A DNA stretch of 8,434 bases from the NCBI GenBank assembly GCA_022865625.1, contig JALHTB010000016.1, positions 1-8,434 of the forward strand, read 5' to 3'. The position numbers and the translations under genes were made by a program. Origin of the DNA: Candidatus Bathyarchaeota archaeon. GTDB taxonomy: Archaea > Thermoproteota > Bathyarchaeia > 40CM-2-53-6 > FEN-987. Numbering within the stretch: the first letter of the stretch is position 1; the number at the start of each line of letters is the position of its first letter. A model generated the notes under the pieces. The model was not told the DNA's origin and made no database searches. It worked only from the letters and a program-made list of their open reading frames with translations. Below, piece after piece: positions 1-6,398 of the stretch.

Positions 1-23
1 GTTTCTGCGGGTGTGAATCACTC

Positions 24-752
24 TTGAAGGTCAAAGTGATAATACCAATAACTTCGCCGGCTCTGGATGCTGAAGCGGTAAAAGAGTTCAGAAGCTACGC
101 GTTTCCCAATACTGAAGTTAGCGTCACTCATCTCGACTTTGGACCTGCCTCGATTGAATGTGAATTGGACGATGCTATCTGCGTCCCTGATTTCCTTAAC
201 AAGGCTAAGCAGGCCGAAAAGGAAGGCTACGATGTGGTCATAAGCAACTGTTTCTTGGATCCCGCTGTCAAAGCCAGCCGTGAAGTCCTTGGCATCCCCG
301 TCGTGGGCGCAGCTGAGGCGTCAATGCACTTCGCAGCAAGCCTGGGCCACCGCTTTTCTGTAGTGACCGTGTTGCCGAACATTGTGGCGGCAATAGAGAA
401 CCTTGCTATGGAATATGGTTTGGACAAGAAGCTTGGATCAGTTCGGTACGTCAACATCCCTGTCCTTGACTTGGACGACAAGAAGAAATTATCCGAGGCA
501 CTACACCGTGAGATGCTCTTAGCCATCAAGGAAGATGATGCTCACGTGCTTGTCCTCGGCTGCACGGGCATGATGGGTGTCGCTAGAGAGATGGAAAAGC
601 TGCTCAAGCAGAGTGGCTACGATGTTCCCGTGGTCGACGCGGCGGCAGCATCCCTGAAGTTTGCTGAATCTCTGGTTTCAATGAAGCTCAAGCAGAGTCG
701 CCTCACCTACATGTCGCCACCCGAAAAGGCTCGCAGCTATTCACCACGCTAG
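24..752 (+). CDS. Asp/Glu/hydantoin racemase-superfamily protein
   Basis: This 242-residue cytoplasmic protein belongs to the Asp/Glu/hydantoin racemase superfamily, whose members use two Cys residues as acid and base on either side of a substrate alpha carbon. Both are visible: Cys76 in SNCFLDP, followed by the ASRE helix, and Cys180 in VLGCTGM. The N-terminus (MKVKVIIPITSP) matches the first strand and substrate loop of hydantoin racemases, and GPASIE near residue 40 is also typical. The length is normal. The start is TTG, the first in-frame start, with a GGGTG ribosome-site-like stretch at 9-13; the frame is open to the window edge, so a start further left cannot be excluded. It precedes the M29/NicX-like gene by 114 bases on the same strand. 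The exact substrate (hydantoin, Asp/Glu, maleate or a malonate) cannot be read from sequence. Family assignment is strong; the specific reaction is inference. Confidence 0.86.
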   Translation: MKVKVIIPITSPALDAEAVKEFRSYAFPNTEVSVTHLDFGPASIECELDDAICVPDFLNKAKQAEKEGYDVVISNCFLDPAVKASREVLGIPVVGAAEASMHFAASLGHRFSVVTVLPNIVAAIENLAMEYGLDKKLGSVRYVNIPVLDLDDKKKLSEALHREMLLAIKEDDAHVLVLGCTGMMGVAREMEKLLKQSGYDVPVVDAAAASLKFAESLVSMKLKQSRLTYMSPPEKARSYSPR

Positions 753-821
753 CTTCAGAACGATGATCATTGCTTGGATTTCATGATTCGCCCCGATGCG
801 TTGGCTGAGCTCTAGACACAA

Positions 822-830
822 CCATTTTTA
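822..830 (+). promoter_or_regulatory. Weak TATA-like element before the M29/NicX-like gene
   Basis: CCATTTTTA lies about 40 bases before the ATG at 867, the same distance as the better TATA-like box before the solute-binding-protein gene. It is the only AT-rich hexamer-sized block in the 114-base gap. The rest of the gap shows no other clear signal. The match to the archaeal TATA consensus is poor. The T5 run could instead be a weak oligo-T terminator for the gene before it. Confidence 0.25.
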
Positions 831-843
831 GACGAATGGCACG

Positions 844-861
844 AACACCATTGTAGGTGTT
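844..861 (+). promoter_or_regulatory. Inverted repeat overlapping the ribosome binding site of the M29/NicX-like gene
   Basis: AACACC (844-849) and GGTGTT (856-861) form a perfect 6-base inverted repeat with a 6-base spacer. The ribosome binding site AGGTG (855-859) lies in the right arm, 7 bases before the ATG at 867. If transcribed, the repeat could fold and hide the ribosome site. If transcription starts inside it, it could be an operator. Both roles are inference. Confidence 0.4.
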
Positions 862-866
862 ATCAG

Positions 867-1841
867 ATGGCAACAGCACAGGAGAAGTTGCTCCTAAAGA
901 CAGCTGAAAGTATCCTCAAGACGAGTCTGGCCGCGCAACCTGGAGAAAAGTTCCTCACGATCACCGATTTGGAAACGTATCCGATTGGTCATGCGTTCTT
1001 TGAGGCTGGCCTCAAGGTTGGCGCCGAATCGATTCTGACCGTCATGAAGGAGAGAACTCGCCACGGGGAGGAGCCCCCTCTGCCCGTTGCGAAGGCGTGG
1101 GAGAGTAGCGATGTCTACATAGTGCCCACGAAATACAGCCTAACACATACGCAGGCCCGAAAGGCTGCAACCCAGGCCGGGGCACGCGGAGCGACCATGC
1201 CCGCTATCACGGCAGCAATGTTCAAGGCCGGAGCTATCACTGCCGACTATTCAAAGGTCAGCAGTTTATGCGAGAAGATGGGCGCTCTCATGGACAAGGC
1301 GTCAAACGTCCGCGTGACTTCAAAAGCAGGTACAGACATCACTATGTCGATCCAAGGACGACTAGTCGAACGCGACACAGGCCTGTTACTTAAGAAAGGT
1401 GACTTCGGCAACTTGCCCGCCGGTGAAGTGTACACAGCACCGGTGGAAGGCTCAGCCGAGGGAACGCTCGTATTTGACGGCGCCATCGCGAGCGTCGGGA
1501 TCCTCAAGAAACCTGTCACCGTCACGGTCAAAGAAGGGTTCGCAACAAGTATCACAGGCGGGCCGCAAGCCTCAAAATTTGATGCCCTGCTTGCCGAGGT
1601 AAAGAAGAAGGAAGCCTACAACGTCGCTGAACTTGGCGTTGGATGCAATCCCAAAGGCCGGCTGATCGGAATCATCCTCGAAGACGAGAAGGTCTACGGA
1701 ACCGTGCACATCGCCTTGGGCGACAACAGCACATTCGGAGGAAACGTCCAAGCCGGCATCCACTTGGACGGGATCATGCTCAAACCGACCATGTTCCTAG
1801 ACGACAAGATCGTGATCAAGGACGGCGCGTGGATGATCTAA
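867..1841 (+). CDS. M29 aminopeptidase/NicX-like metalloprotein
   Basis: This 324-residue soluble protein belongs to the group that contains M29 metallo-aminopeptidases and 2,5-dihydroxypyridine 5,6-dioxygenase (NicX)-like enzymes. An N-terminal alpha/beta half of about 150 residues precedes a C-terminal metal-binding half. Candidate ligands are Glu187 (AGEVYTAP) and Glu194 (EGSAEG), Glu255 before GVGCNP, His281 (VHIALGDN), and His299 with Asp301 (GIHLDG). These match the order Glu, Glu, His, His-x-Asp of M29 enzymes. The protein is shorter than typical M29 aminopeptidases (about 400 residues) and nearer NicX-like proteins (about 350). It could be a peptidase or amidase, or a ring-opening dioxygenase; the neighbouring racemase and DUF917 genes make a small-molecule substrate more likely, by inference. 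The ATG at 867 has AGGTG seven bases upstream. The downstream neighbour is convergent. Confidence 0.78.
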   Translation: MATAQEKLLLKTAESILKTSLAAQPGEKFLTITDLETYPIGHAFFEAGLKVGAESILTVMKERTRHGEEPPLPVAKAWESSDVYIVPTKYSLTHTQARKAATQAGARGATMPAITAAMFKAGAITADYSKVSSLCEKMGALMDKASNVRVTSKAGTDITMSIQGRLVERDTGLLLKKGDFGNLPAGEVYTAPVEGSAEGTLVFDGAIASVGILKKPVTVTVKEGFATSITGGPQASKFDALLAEVKKKEAYNVAELGVGCNPKGRLIGIILEDEKVYGTVHIALGDNSTFGGNVQAGIHLDGIMLKPTMFLDDKIVIKDGAWMI

Positions 1842-1878
1842 GATGGCGTCCGATTCGGGCTATTGAACAGGTAAGATT

Positions 1879-1914
1879 GGGGACGGCTGGAGTCCCCTTG
1901 AGGACCGCCAGCCG
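1879..1914. terminator. Overlapping alternative hairpins in the convergent gap (possible terminator)
   Basis: Two mutually exclusive stems can form. The first is GGGGAC (1879-1884) with GTCCCC (1892-1897). The second is CGGCTGG (1884-1890) with CCAGCCG (1908-1914), which encloses GTCC/GGAC (1892-1895 and 1902-1905). The block lies 38 bases after the stop of the M29/NicX-like gene. No T run follows, so it is not a classical intrinsic terminator. A role in ending convergent transcription is inferred. Confidence 0.4.
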
Positions 1915-1922
1915 CACGGCGA

Positions 1923-1943
1923 GCGGAGGTAGGTTACCTCCGC
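1923..1943. terminator. 9-base-pair hairpin at the 3' end of the DUF917 gene
   Basis: GCGGAGGTA (1923-1931) and TACCTCCGC (1935-1943) pair perfectly around a 3-base loop. The DUF917 stop codon (1934-1936) lies at the loop edge, so the stem spans the end of the coding region. There is no T run on the minus strand. On the plus strand it is followed only by CCCTCTTT. A bidirectional terminator or 3'-end stabiliser is possible. Confidence 0.4.
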
Positions 1944-3079
1944 CCCTCTTTCATGACATTCTCGATCGGCACGTAGGGAATGTCGTAGCCGAAATGCTTC
2001 GGGCCGAGCACTTCCAGACCCTTAGGAGTCTTGAAGGGATCGCGCCCGCGAAGCCCCAGGACCGACACAGCATCGCCTTCTTTGATGTCGGTGTTGGTGA
2101 TCGGTTCGCCCGAGTCGCGGCGAATGACTTCGATTATGTCGGGGCTGGTGACGTAGGGCTTATCGTCTAGCCAAGTTACGTGGTTCTCGTTCTTGTAGAA
2201 GATCTTGAATCTATGACCCTTGAACTCGTCTTGGCCTTCGATCGTGTTGGTGCCCCATAGATAGCCTTCCCTGTCCTCCCACTCTTTCTTGATGACTTTG
2301 CCGCGGAAGAGCACCCAGCCCTTAGCGGCCTTTGCCACGGCGTCGGCGGGATCCTGCTTATTCGCGACCGCGTTGCGGATGGTCTGCCCAGCGAGGAAGC
2401 ATTCGCTGAGTGTGTTCGGAACTATGACCTCTTTCATTTCCTTCCCGCGCATAAGAAGGCCGGCTCCGCTCACGAGACCGAAGGCGGCAACGCTGATCAT
2501 CTTGCCCAGAGCTTCGGCGAGTTGGTAGTTGATTGCGGTTTTGATTAGCGAGACGTTGCCCCATTCGTCGACGTAGGCTGTCGGGTGCGTGGGTTTATTC
2601 GCGAGATTCGTGGTAAGCTGAGTGATCTCGGGGATAGCGCGGCCAGCATAGTCCCCGTTCACAACTTTCTTGCCGAGCGCCATAGCCACGTCAATGGGCC
2701 CCGGTGTGTTCGCGCCACCGAGTTCAACGGGGACAATTGCTTCGATTTCAACGCCTGCGTAGCTCTGCAGTTCCAGCAGGGAGAGTACTAGCATACGATC
2801 GGCCATAGTGATGCGGTTCTTGAGTCCTGCAGCAGCCATCTTGCGGAACGTTTCGTCCGTCTTCGGGGCGATTGAGCCCATTAGGTAAGGGGTGGCTACC
2901 CAGGCATCATCGCGGATATCGGCAGGGTCCGAGATTCGAATTTCGCCAAGCTTCTCCAGATCGTCGAGCAGCAACGGCAACCCGAATTTCGGACTGCCAC
3001 CGCCCCCCGTGCCATAGAACGTGCATCCGAGAACGAAGTCCTCGACGTCCTGTTTGCTTTTCAATACAAGTTCTGCCAT
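1934..3079 (-). CDS. DUF917 family protein (S-methyl-thiohydantoin desulfurase-like)
   Basis: This 381-residue soluble protein is a full-length DUF917 member. Named relatives are annotated as S-methyl-thiohydantoin desulfurase, and the family often sits beside hydantoinase/oxoprolinase (HyuA/B) genes. Visible family marks are the Gly-rich N-terminal motif FYGTGGGGSP (21-30), ELGGANT (119-125), NGDYAGRAIPE (141-151), and a C-terminal segment with KGLEVLGPKHFGYD (353-366) followed by PIE. The ATG at 3079 is chosen because GAGGA (3087-3091) lies 7 bases before it and the N-terminus then aligns with the family. The frame stays open to a TTG at 3145, but the extra 22 residues look unrelated and lack a ribosome site. 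The gene is divergent from the solute-binding-protein gene and probably shares a control region with it. A role in thiohydantoin or hydantoin-like ring metabolism is inferred. No HyuA or HyuB gene is in the window. Confidence 0.9.
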   Translation of the reverse strand: MAELVLKSKQDVEDFVLGCTFYGTGGGGSPKFGLPLLLDDLEKLGEIRISDPADIRDDAWVATPYLMGSIAPKTDETFRKMAAAGLKNRITMADRMLVLSLLELQSYAGVEIEAIVPVELGGANTPGPIDVAMALGKKVVNGDYAGRAIPEITQLTTNLANKPTHPTAYVDEWGNVSLIKTAINYQLAEALGKMISVAAFGLVSGAGLLMRGKEMKEVIVPNTLSECFLAGQTIRNAVANKQDPADAVAKAAKGWVLFRGKVIKKEWEDREGYLWGTNTIEGQDEFKGHRFKIFYKNENHVTWLDDKPYVTSPDIIEVIRRDSGEPITNTDIKEGDAVSVLGLRGRDPFKTPKGLEVLGPKHFGYDIPYVPIENVMKEGRR

Positions 3080-3086
3080 GAGAGAT

Positions 3087-3091
3087 TCCTC
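3087..3091 (-). promoter_or_regulatory. Ribosome binding site that sets the DUF917 start
   Basis: GAGGA on the minus strand lies 7 bases before the ATG at 3079. It supports that start over the TTG at 3145, which has no such site. Confidence 0.65.
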
Positions 3092-3103
3092 GAACGCCAC
3101 GGT

Positions 3104-3113
3104 TTGTGCACAA
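3104..3113. promoter_or_regulatory. TTGTGCACAA palindrome, candidate operator
   Basis: This perfect 10-base palindrome lies in the 138-base gap between the divergent DUF917 and solute-binding-protein genes, 25 bases before the DUF917 ATG. Its symmetry and place suit a dimeric regulator. The regulator is unknown and none is encoded in the window. A 5-base GCGGC/GCCGC inverted repeat (3139-3143 and 3156-3160) lies in the same gap. Confidence 0.35.
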
Positions 3114-3162
3114 GTTGCTTTTCTGTTTTCGCATGAGTGCGGCAACTACGAACCAGCCGCGT

Positions 3163-3180
3163 GATGAAAGCCCATAAATA
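3163..3180 (+). promoter_or_regulatory. Archaeal-type BRE/TATA-like promoter for the solute-binding-protein gene
   Basis: The purine-rich GATGAAAG (3163-3170) precedes ATAAATA (3174-3180), resembling a BRE plus TATA box. Transcription would start about 25 bases downstream, near 3203-3206, leaving a leader of about 12-15 bases before the ATG at 3218. No strong ribosome site precedes that ATG, which agrees with a short-leader archaeal mRNA. Read on the other strand, the same AT core (TATTTAT) could serve the DUF917 gene with a leader of about 70 bases. Confidence 0.45.
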
Positions 3181-3217
3181 CTCTACAAGAGCAATTGTTA
3201 GGTCACGGTTATAGCTA

Positions 3218-4714
3218 ATGAGCAAACCTGAAGAAAAAAAATCGCCTGAAGCAAAGCCACCAGTAAACAAATCCCGCAGGAATTTCATAGCTGCTGCAGG
3301 CGGCGCCGCCGTCATCGCTGCTCTAGGCGGAGGCTACTACTACCTCACCTCGCAGGCACCGACACCTCCGACTGGAACAACCAAGACCGAGATAGAAGTT
3401 GGGCCAACCGCGACGAAACCCAAACCGAAGCTCCGCTACCTTGGTTTCCCCTTCTTCCTCCCGCAGGATGGGATTGCGAAGTGGAAGGAGCTCACCGGTC
3501 AGGAGATAGAGGCTACATTCGCCGAACCTTACATTATAGGCCAGAAGCAGCTGGAGAACCCTTCAGCTTGGGACTTTGGAGGCTCCCTTCGACATCGTCC
3601 CCTAGTAACGGCGGGCGTCCTCAGGAAGATGCCTGTTGCCCAGGTACCTAGATGGAAGAACGATAAGCTGGCCGATCTCTTTGTCCATCCGGAGAAGTAT
3701 TTCAGTGCGGCGCAGGCGAAACGATTCAACTACCTAATCTGGGCTGACAACGGTGAGTCACGAACTGACCTAATCTCGGTTCCCTGCATCTGGAACTTCG
3801 ACTCGGTAACCTACCTTCCTGAATTCGTGCCTTTCGAAGAGCATGGCGGTGCTCACACAACTCTGTCCATTTTTGAGCTCTTCAACCCTGAGTGGAAGGG
3901 TAGAGTTGGGATGGAGGACGAAGCGTACGCAGTCTTCACGATCGTCGCGAACGGGCTCAATGCCACTGGCCAAATGGATATTTCGGGCGCAATCTCCAGC
4001 AAGACCACGGCTGAAGTAGACCAAGTGTTCAACTATCTCCTCCCAATAATCAAGTCTGGGCAGATACGCGCCTTCTGGAGCTCCTATGGCGATATTGTCA
4101 ACCTGCTTTCCACCAAGGAACTTTACCTGGCCAGCACATGGCAGCCCCCCTGCTTTGACACTCGAAAGGCTGGCACGCCAGCCTACTATGCAAGGCTCCA
4201 AAACGGACCGTTCTTCTGGTTCAATTCCAACTACATGTCAACCGGCGCCAACCCAGATGCGGTAGACGATTGTCTCGCGGTCATAAACTGGACCCAGGAG
4301 CAATGGATGCAGCTACTATACACTCGACAAGGGTACCCGTCACCTGGCGTCGGGTGGGAAGACTACAAGTCTGCGATGGGCGTGGAGTTCTACGACTGGT
4401 TCTTCAACGGGAAGTCCACGTACCTGCCGATTGTGGACGTTATGAAGGATATCTGGAAGGATAAGCCCGAGTTCTGGAACCTGCCTGAGAGGCTGCAGAA
4501 CGCGCTCTTCACGCCTGACAGCTACTTCCGTCAGTTCTGGACTGGCGAGCCACCGCGCACGGGGTCACCTGATCCGAAGGGCAACCTCCGGGACTTGGGC
4601 TCGACCGAAGACAAGGAGAAGATCACCCGCTACTTCACATCACCCGACCTGCCCGACAACAACGAGTACTACGTGTCGAAATACGAAGAGCTGAAGGCTC
4701 AGATTCCGTCCTAG
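3218..4714 (+). CDS. Tat-exported ABC transporter solute-binding protein (PotD-like)
   Basis: This 498-residue protein is the extracytoplasmic ligand receptor of an ABC importer, probably the one encoded convergently to its right. The N-terminus has a twin-arginine motif, SRRNFI (19-24), then a hydrophobic stretch to about residue 43. A Pro/Thr-rich linker (47-70) leads to the periplasmic-binding fold, which begins KLRYLGFPFF. There is no lipobox Cys, so the protein may stay anchored by the uncleaved helix, as in many archaeal binding proteins. Tat export implies folding before export. The mature part is rich in Trp, Tyr and Phe, and its segments (NPEWKGRVGMED, a late WTQEQWMQLLYTRQGYPSP) resemble PotD-like and iron/polyamine-type binding proteins. 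The start is fixed by an in-frame TAG 6 bases upstream. An A8 run (3234-3241) early in the gene is a possible slippage site. The ligand is not identifiable. Confidence 0.9.
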   Translation: MSKPEEKKSPEAKPPVNKSRRNFIAAAGGAAVIAALGGGYYYLTSQAPTPPTGTTKTEIEVGPTATKPKPKLRYLGFPFFLPQDGIAKWKELTGQEIEATFAEPYIIGQKQLENPSAWDFGGSLRHRPLVTAGVLRKMPVAQVPRWKNDKLADLFVHPEKYFSAAQAKRFNYLIWADNGESRTDLISVPCIWNFDSVTYLPEFVPFEEHGGAHTTLSIFELFNPEWKGRVGMEDEAYAVFTIVANGLNATGQMDISGAISSKTTAEVDQVFNYLLPIIKSGQIRAFWSSYGDIVNLLSTKELYLASTWQPPCFDTRKAGTPAYYARLQNGPFFWFNSNYMSTGANPDAVDDCLAVINWTQEQWMQLLYTRQGYPSPGVGWEDYKSAMGVEFYDWFFNGKSTYLPIVDVMKDIWKDKPEFWNLPERLQNALFTPDSYFRQFWTGEPPRTGSPDPKGNLRDLGSTEDKEKITRYFTSPDLPDNNEYYVSKYEELKAQIPS

Positions 4715-4742
4715 GGGCCTTCAGCCACCCCTACCTTTTTTT
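4712..4742 (+). terminator. Hairpin plus T7 terminator after the solute-binding-protein gene
   Basis: TAGGGG (4712-4717) and CCCCTA (4728-4733) form a perfect 6-base-pair stem with a 10-base loop. CC and seven T follow (4736-4742). The stop codon TAG forms the first three bases of the stem. The T run suits either a bacterial intrinsic terminator or archaeal oligo-T termination. It also separates this gene from the operon arriving on the opposite strand, for which no comparable T run is seen. Confidence 0.65.
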
Positions 4743-4779
4743 CGCACGCCTGCCGCGCCTGAGGGTACCGACTGCGAGC

Positions 4780-5552
4780 CTAGGTAGGAAAGTCGACGGC
4801 GCGGCGCTTGGCCCGTGGTGGCATGAAAGCCTCCTTGCTGTGAGTGATGCCGCCTAGTGCCCACGCTACCGCCGTATAGACGGCCGCTCTGAGAGGTTCC
4901 ACGATCGGCACGTCGAGACCCTTGGCCGCCAGCCGTTTCCTCGTTGCGGCTACCAGCGAGGGCATACCGGTGCAGCCTAGGACCACTGCCTGCGCTCCAT
5001 CTTCGCGGACTGCCTTCTGCACCGCTCCTACCAATGCGGTGATCGTGCGCCCCCGCCGAACCTCCAAGGAGAGGACGGGAGTATCGATCGTAATTACTGA
5101 GGCGAGATGCTGAGAGAGCCCGTATTTCACCATCAAGTCGCGATCGATGTACGCAAACTCGCGTACAGTGTTGATGATTGAGAAGCGAGGGGCGAGTTGA
5201 GCCGCGAGGTGAGCGGCGCTTTGGGCGACCCCGATCACAGGAATACGCACCAACTCGCGAGCCGCGTCCAGAGCGGGGTCCCCGAAGCAATCGATGATGA
5301 CCGCGCTGAAATGTTCAGCCTCAGCTGCCCTTACCTTGGCGAGGATGTAGGGTGAATTGAGTACTTCGTCATAGGAATCCTCGATCGAAACGGCCCCCTT
5401 GGCCAGTCCGTCTCGAGTTGGATTCTCCCCGCTGTCTGAAGCGATAGCTCCCTTGCCAATTTCCTGCGATCCGCGAGCGCGCCCTGCAGTCCCTTGGTAT
5501 ATCTCACCGGTAGGATGTCGAGTATGCGTAGAGGGTTCAGACCTCGTGGCAT
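4780..5552 (-). CDS. Asp/Glu/hydantoin racemase, apparently frameshifted
   Basis: This is the last gene of the transporter operon and a second racemase-superfamily protein. The N-terminal part (RILDILPVRYTKG, from the ATG at 5552) and the rest (GLAKGAVSIEDSYDE to the stop at 4780) lie in different frames that meet near 5407-5411. Restoring one base there gives a normal 257-residue protein with both catalytic Cys, about Cys89 in DCFGDPALDAARE and Cys194 in VLGCTGM. The start has GAGGA (5558-5562) 5 bases upstream and lies 15 bases after the permease stop, so the true N-terminus is in the first frame. The lesion could be a real inactivating mutation, a recent one because no other stop is present, or a sequencing error in ACGGA. 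It resembles the racemase at the left edge in motifs but is clearly diverged. If intact, it probably acts on the imported compound; this is inferred from the operon. Confidence 0.8.
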
Positions 5553-5567
5553 GGAAATCCTCGCGAC

Positions 5568-6380
5568 CTACCGCTGACCCCGAGATAGGATATATCCCAA
5601 GATGACCAGCGCCACGATCGAAATGCCCGTAACGATCGTGCCGACCGCGTACCATTTTGGAGTGACGGGGTTGATGGCAAGCTCGGTTGAGATGTAAGTC
5701 GAAATGACACCGGTTCCCCGCATCACGAAGCTCGTTCGGATCAGCTCCCCCCACGCAAGCACGAATCCGAAGATGCCTGCGGCGACGACCTCCCACCTAA
5801 TCAGGGGAAAGGTCACCTTTCGGAAGACGACCCAAGGTGAAGCCCGAAGGACGCTCGCCGCTCGCTCATAGAGCACCAGATCGGGGTCGAAGCGCGCCAT
5901 CATAAGGATCATTCCGAACGGGACCGCGTACACAGTATCCAGTATGGCCGCCGTCCACCACGTGAACTCCCAATTCATCATGCGGAACAGTATGTTGTTG
6001 CCGAGACCGAGGGCTACGCCAGGCAGCACGAAACCCAAGAGCATGAGATAGAAAAAGGGGTCACGGCCGATGATCCGGTGCCGTAGTACCATCGCCACGC
6101 TAGTCACAATGATCATGGTCAGAATTGCCGCGGTGACGGCGACGGGGACCGTGTTCTGGAAAGCAATCCAGAACTTCCAGTCGTAGAATGCCGAGATATA
6201 CGAGCCATACTCGTATCCGGTCGGCGCCCCGTTGTACCACTTGGTGGTAAATCCCTCCATGGGAAAGCTGATTCTCCCCGACGTGTTGAACGAAAGGACG
6301 ATCATCACGACAATAGGCAAATAGACCAACAGAATGAGGGCGGCGACGTAAACTCGGATACCAATTTCTCCTATTTTCAT
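5568..6380 (-). CDS. ABC transporter permease (PotC-like)
   Basis: This 270-residue membrane protein is the second permease of the importer. About six hydrophobic segments are visible: near 8-30, 76-98, 108-130, 142-162, 196-214 and 247-266. A cytoplasmic EAA-type loop (about 171-194, YERAASVLRASPW to TFPLI) docks on the ATPase. In that loop Arg179 stands where the family has Gly and Arg173 where it usually has Glu. The length and the C-terminal GELIRTSFV region match PotC-type permeases. The ATG at 6380 follows GGAGTGAG (6386-6393) by 5 bases and is 18 bases after the stop of the upstream permease gene, so translation is probably coupled. Transport of polyamines specifically is not shown; related systems carry amino-acid-like, opine or other cationic solutes. 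Confidence 0.93.
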   Translation of the reverse strand: MKIGEIGIRVYVAALILLVYLPIVVMIVLSFNTSGRISFPMEGFTTKWYNGAPTGYEYGSYISAFYDWKFWIAFQNTVPVAVTAAILTMIIVTSVAMVLRHRIIGRDPFFYLMLLGFVLPGVALGLGNNILFRMMNWEFTWWTAAILDTVYAVPFGMILMMARFDPDLVLYERAASVLRASPWVVFRKVTFPLIRWEVVAAGIFGFVLAWGELIRTSFVMRGTGVISTYISTELAINPVTPKWYAVGTIVTGISIVALVILGYILSRGQR

Positions 6381-6398
6381 GATTTCTCACTCCATCAC

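Noticed and set aside
753..866. Search for a small gene or a strong terminator in the gap between the first two plus-strand genes.
   Set aside because: No open frame with a ribosome site was seen. Short palindromes such as ATGATCAT and a T5 run are too weak to call a terminator.
1643..2170. Plus-strand open frame of 175 codons across the convergent gap.
   Set aside because: It runs over the 3' ends of two real genes in other frames. Its translation is Arg/His/Pro-rich low-complexity sequence typical of a shadow frame.
3080..3145. TTG start at 3145 for a 403-residue DUF917 protein.
   Set aside because: The extra 22 residues do not resemble the family, no ribosome site precedes the TTG, and the ATG at 3079 has GAGGA at good spacing.
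4721..5290. Minus-strand open frame of 189 codons inside the second racemase.
   Set aside because: Its translation is Arg/Ser/Gly-rich with no recognisable motif. The overlapping frame carries the clear racemase motifs DCFGDP and VLGCTGM.
5553..5796. An open frame extends the second racemase upstream to 5796, giving a 338-residue reading.
   Set aside because: The extension overlaps the well-supported permease in another frame and is rich in Arg and Gly with no family resemblance. The ATG at 5552, with its ribosome site and hydantoin-racemase-like N-terminus, is in the other frame.
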